Assembly (NCBI GenBank): GCA_958295935.1
Contig: OY282385.1
Location: 620,001-684,000, forward strand
From: an uncultured Dehalococcoidia bacterium
GTDB taxonomy: Bacteria; Chloroflexota; Dehalococcoidia; Lucifugimonadales; Lucifugimonadaceae
Length of the DNA: 64,000 bases
Reading direction: 5' to 3'
In this document: positions 61,695-64,000 of the stretch, piece after piece
Layout: each line of letters opens with the position of its first letter
How positions within the stretch are numbered: position 1 is the stretch's first letter
Translations under genes and position numbers: made by a program
The notes under the pieces: generated by a model
Seen by the model: the letters and a program-made list of their open reading frames with translations, nothing else
Told to the model about the DNA's origin: nothing
The model's database searches: none

Positions 61695-61924
61695 CCGCCA
61701 GTCCAGCTTCCTCGCCAAGCGCAAATCCACCGCACGAATCCACGCCCGCGAAATACCGCGGCATCCGTCGCCGCGCACGCGCCGGCAGCTCAGGGGTTGG
61801 CTTAGAGAAAATCAGATTCCACAAAGGCGCCGCACTCCCTGATTACTCGCAGAAGGCACGCCCGACCGACTCAACCTACGCAAAGCCACCTCCTACCCCG
61901 TCATCCACCCGCCGACACCGCAGA
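61695..61924. repeat. spacer LRR-14/LRR-15, rest of block A and block B
   Basis: The 3' part of block A (to about 61768; its 5' part is coding in LRR-14) and block B (about 61780-61878) are present. The block B hairpin region is again degenerate (AAAGGCGCCGCACTCC). No gene seen. Confidence 0.65.
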
Positions 61925-61982
61925 CCCCAAACAATCGTATGATGCCCCCTTGTTGATCCAGCCCACCTAGAAAGAACGGCAC
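61925..61982 (+). promoter_or_regulatory. LRR-15 leader
   Basis: TATGAT at 61938-61943, 39 nt before the ATG; the TAG variant of the leader is present. Confidence 0.65.
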
Positions 61983-64000
61983 ATGCGAACCAGAGCCATA
62001 GGGCTTCTTAGCTTGGTCGCCATAGTCGCCATCGCGCTCGCCGCCATCGCCTGCACCAACGACAGCGCGCCTACTGCCACACCCGCGCCGTCCGGCGGCA
62101 CGACCGCGATTCCGCCTGAACCTACCGAGACGCCCAAACCTACCGCTGCGCCAACGCCCATAAACACACCCAAACCTACCGCTGCGCCAACGCCCACAAA
62201 CACGCCCAAACCTACCGCAACACCAGCGCCCACAAACACGCCCCGACCTACCATTGCGCCAGTGCCCACAAACACGCCCCGACCTACCATTGCGCCAGCG
62301 CCTACACCGACACTCACGCCCACGCCAAAGCCAGCATCCGGCGAAGGGACCGCAACGGACAGGGCCGCGCTGACTGCCCTCTACAACGCCGCCGATGGAC
62401 CGAACTGGAAGAACAACCACAACTGGCTGAGCGACAAGCCGCTGGATGAATGGCACGGAGTGACCACGGATGAAAATGGGCAAGTTGCAATCTTGAGCCT
62501 CAATGGGAACTGGTTGAGCGGCCAGATACCACCAGAACTCGCCAATCTCACCAAACTGAAATCGCTGTTACTCAGTGGGAGTCATCTGAGTGGCCAGATA
62601 CCACCAGAACTCGCCAATCTCACCAAACTGACAGTCTTAAATCTCAATGGGAGCCAGTTGAGCGGCCAGATACCACCAGAACTCGCCAATCTCACCAAAC
62701 TGAAATGGCTGTTACTCAATGGGAGTCAGCTGAGTGGCCAAATACCACCAGAACTCGCCAATCTCACCAAACTGACAATCCTAGACCTCAGTAGGGGTCA
62801 GCTGAGCGGCCAGATACCACCAGAACTCGCCAATCTCACCAAACTGTCGATTCTGTTACTCAGTGACAACCGGTTGAAGGGCTGCATACCCGACGCCCTG
62901 CTGTATGTACCGGAAAACGACTTCAACGACACAGGCCTGCCCTTCTGCGGTACTTCCACTCGTCGCACGCACACGACACCGGGGTCGCCAACAGACAGGG
63001 CCGCGCTGACGGCCCTCTACAACGCCGCCGATGGACCCAACTGGATGTACAACGACAACTGGCTGAGCGACAGACCCTTGGCTGAATGGCATGGGGTGAC
63101 CATGGATGAAAATGGGCGCGTTGCAATCGTAAACCTCCGTGATAACGGACTGAGAGGGCAGATACCCCCCGAACTCAGCAATCTCAACAACCTGATAACG
63201 CTAGCCCTCAGTGACAATCAGTTGACCGGAGAGATACCCACCGAACTCGGCAATCTCACCAAACTGGTAGCGCTAAGCCTCCATGAGAACCGGCTGAGCG
63301 GCGAGATACCCGCTGAACTTGGCAAACTCAACAACCTGATAACCCTGTGGCTTCACGGGAATGAGCTGACCGGCGAAATACTCACCGAATTAGGCAATCT
63401 TAGAAACCTAGAATGGCTGACCCTTGACGGGAACCAATTGAGCGGCGAGATACCCCCAGAACTAGGAAAACTCACCAACCTGGAATGGCTGAGCCTCAGT
63501 GACAATCAGTTGAGCGGTGAAATACCCCCAGAACTAGGCAACCTCACCAACCTGAAAGTGCTAGCCCTCAGTAGCAACCAGTTGAGCGGTGAAATACCCC
63601 CAGAACTAGGCAACTTCAGCAATCTGTCGATTCTGCTCCTCAGTGAGAACAGGCTGACCGGATGCATACCCGAAGCCCTGCTATATGTACCGGAAAACGA
63701 CTTCGACGACACAGGCCTGCCCTTCTGCTCCGTTGCCGCACGTTCGCCCCGACCTACCGTTACGCCAACGCCCACGCCAACACTCACACCCGGTGGCAGC
63801 ATCGCCACAGATAGGGCCGCGCTGACTGCCCTTTACAATGCCACCGATGGACCGAACTGGACGTATAGTGCCAACTGGCTGAGCGACAGGCCGCTGGGTG
63901 AATGGCAAGATGTATTCACGGACGAAAATGGGCAAGTTACAAGCTTAATCCTTGGCAAGAACCAGCTGAGCGGTGAGATACCGCCCGAACTAGGAAATCT
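61983..64000 (+). CDS. LRR-15: secreted LRR lipoprotein, 3' end outside the window
   Basis: I read the frame from ATG 61983 to the right edge without a stop (672 codons), so the gene continues beyond the window. Signal [20 protein letters not shown], a linker with GGTTAIPPEPTETPKPT and INTPKPT units, then N-caps at about 62358, 62994 and 63810. In module 1 the ladder Asn of several successive repeats is replaced: LSGSHL, LNGSQL (twice) and LSRGQL stand where LxxNxL is the rule, all with QIPPELANLTKL. Module 2 repeats the sequence of LRR-12 modules 2 and 4, including the joint TSTRRTHTTPGSP. Module 3 has an atypical N-cap (WQDVFTDENGQVTSLIL). Confidence 0.93.
   Translation, partial: MRTRAIGLLSLVAIVAIALAAIACTNDSAPTATPAPSGGTTAIPPEPTETPKPTAAPTPINTPKPTAAPTPTNTPKPTATPAPTNTPRPTIAPVPTNTPRPTIAPAPTPTLTPTPKPASGEGTATDRAALTALYNAADGPNWKNNHNWLSDKPLDEWHGVTTDENGQVAILSLNGNWLSGQIPPELANLTKLKSLLLSGSHLSGQIPPELANLTKLTVLNLNGSQLSGQIPPELANLTKLKWLLLNGSQLSGQIPPELANLTKLTILDLSRGQLSGQIPPELANLTKLSILLLSDNRLKGCIPDALLYVPENDFNDTGLPFCGTSTRRTHTTPGSPTDRAALTALYNAADGPNWMYNDNWLSDRPLAEWHGVTMDENGRVAIVNLRDNGLRGQIPPELSNLNNLITLALSDNQLTGEIPTELGNLTKLVALSLHENRLSGEIPAELGKLNNLITLWLHGNELTGEILTELGNLRNLEWLTLDGNQLSGEIPPELGKLTNLEWLSLSDNQLSGEIPPELGNLTNLKVLALSSNQLSGEIPPELGNFSNLSILLLSENRLTGCIPEALLYVPENDFDDTGLPFCSVAARSPRPTVTPTPTPTLTPGGSIATDRAALTALYNATDGPNWTYSANWLSDRPLGEWQDVFTDENGQVTSLILGKNQLSGEIPPELGN

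Noticed and set aside
16700..64000. Many long minus-strand open frames through the LRR region ([14 protein letters not shown] peptides)
   Set aside because: They are mirror images of the 72-bp coding repeat, change with it, and have no start signals; the plus-strand frames have signal peptides, leaders and domain logic.
16700..64000. CRISPR array
   Set aside because: The 72-bp periodicity is coding, in frame with the LRR, and there are no unique spacers or cas genes.
16302..64000. Diversity-generating retroelement acting on the LRR genes
   Set aside because: No reverse transcriptase, accessory gene or template repeat is visible, and variation is not limited to adenine positions of one terminal region. 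The variation fits recombination better.
16302..64000. Eukaryotic (plant) contamination because of plant-type LRRs
   Set aside because: Lipobox signals, lack of introns, compact spacing and continuity with a bacterial ABC operon and D-aminoacylase gene show that it is bacterial.

Overview
The window is GC-rich bacterial chromosome. I infer a free-living or host-associated Chloroflexota (SAR202/Dehalococcoidia-like). The reasons are the long Thr/Pro/Ala linkers directly after lipoprotein cysteines, the peptide-transport and D-amino-acid-hydrolase gene content, and no sign of an outer-membrane export system. This assignment is an inference and needs a marker-gene or genome-wide comparison. No rRNA, tRNA, transposase, integrase, reverse transcriptase or CRISPR array was seen.

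Left part (1-16135): a peptide and amide scavenging region. It opens with the 3' part of an amidohydrolase and a RidA-family gene on the plus strand. A minus-strand cluster follows (7457 to 1217): two 788-residue penicillin-acylase-type Ntn hydrolases flanking an M28 metallopeptidase, none with an obvious export signal. Divergent from it is a complete Dpp/Opp-type ABC importer: substrate-binding lipoprotein, rho-independent terminator, two permeases, a small OB-fold-like lipoprotein, two ATPases, and then an N-acyl-D-amino-acid deacylase. The likely division of labour is uptake of peptides or N-acylated amino acids followed by hydrolysis in the cytoplasm.

Right part (16136-64000): about 48 kb occupied entirely by fifteen tandem, same-strand paralogues of secreted leucine-rich-repeat (LRR) lipoproteins, called LRR-1 to LRR-15 here. 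Sizes run from 280 to 2628 residues; the last gene leaves the window. Each has a short lipoprotein signal, usually a Thr/Pro linker, then 1 to 11 copies of a module. A module is an N-cap ([17 protein letters not shown], then [16 protein letters not shown]), a run of 24-residue plant-type repeats ([12 protein letters not shown]...), and a C-cap with two cysteines (LTGCIPDAL... TGLPFC). I count 51 modules. Every gene has its own conserved leader with CAAACAATCGTATGAT, usually exactly 39 nt before the ATG, so each is probably transcribed alone.

The array carries many marks of recent recombination: 72-bp and 144-bp tandem duplications, near-identical tracts shared between distant genes, a 2-nt frameshift (LRR-6), a gene 3' end deleted into the shared intergenic repeat (LRR-11), a lost stop codon (LRR-14) and small leader deletions (LRR-1, LRR-10). 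It looks like a self-diversifying cell-surface recognition or adhesion repertoire. The function is unproven.
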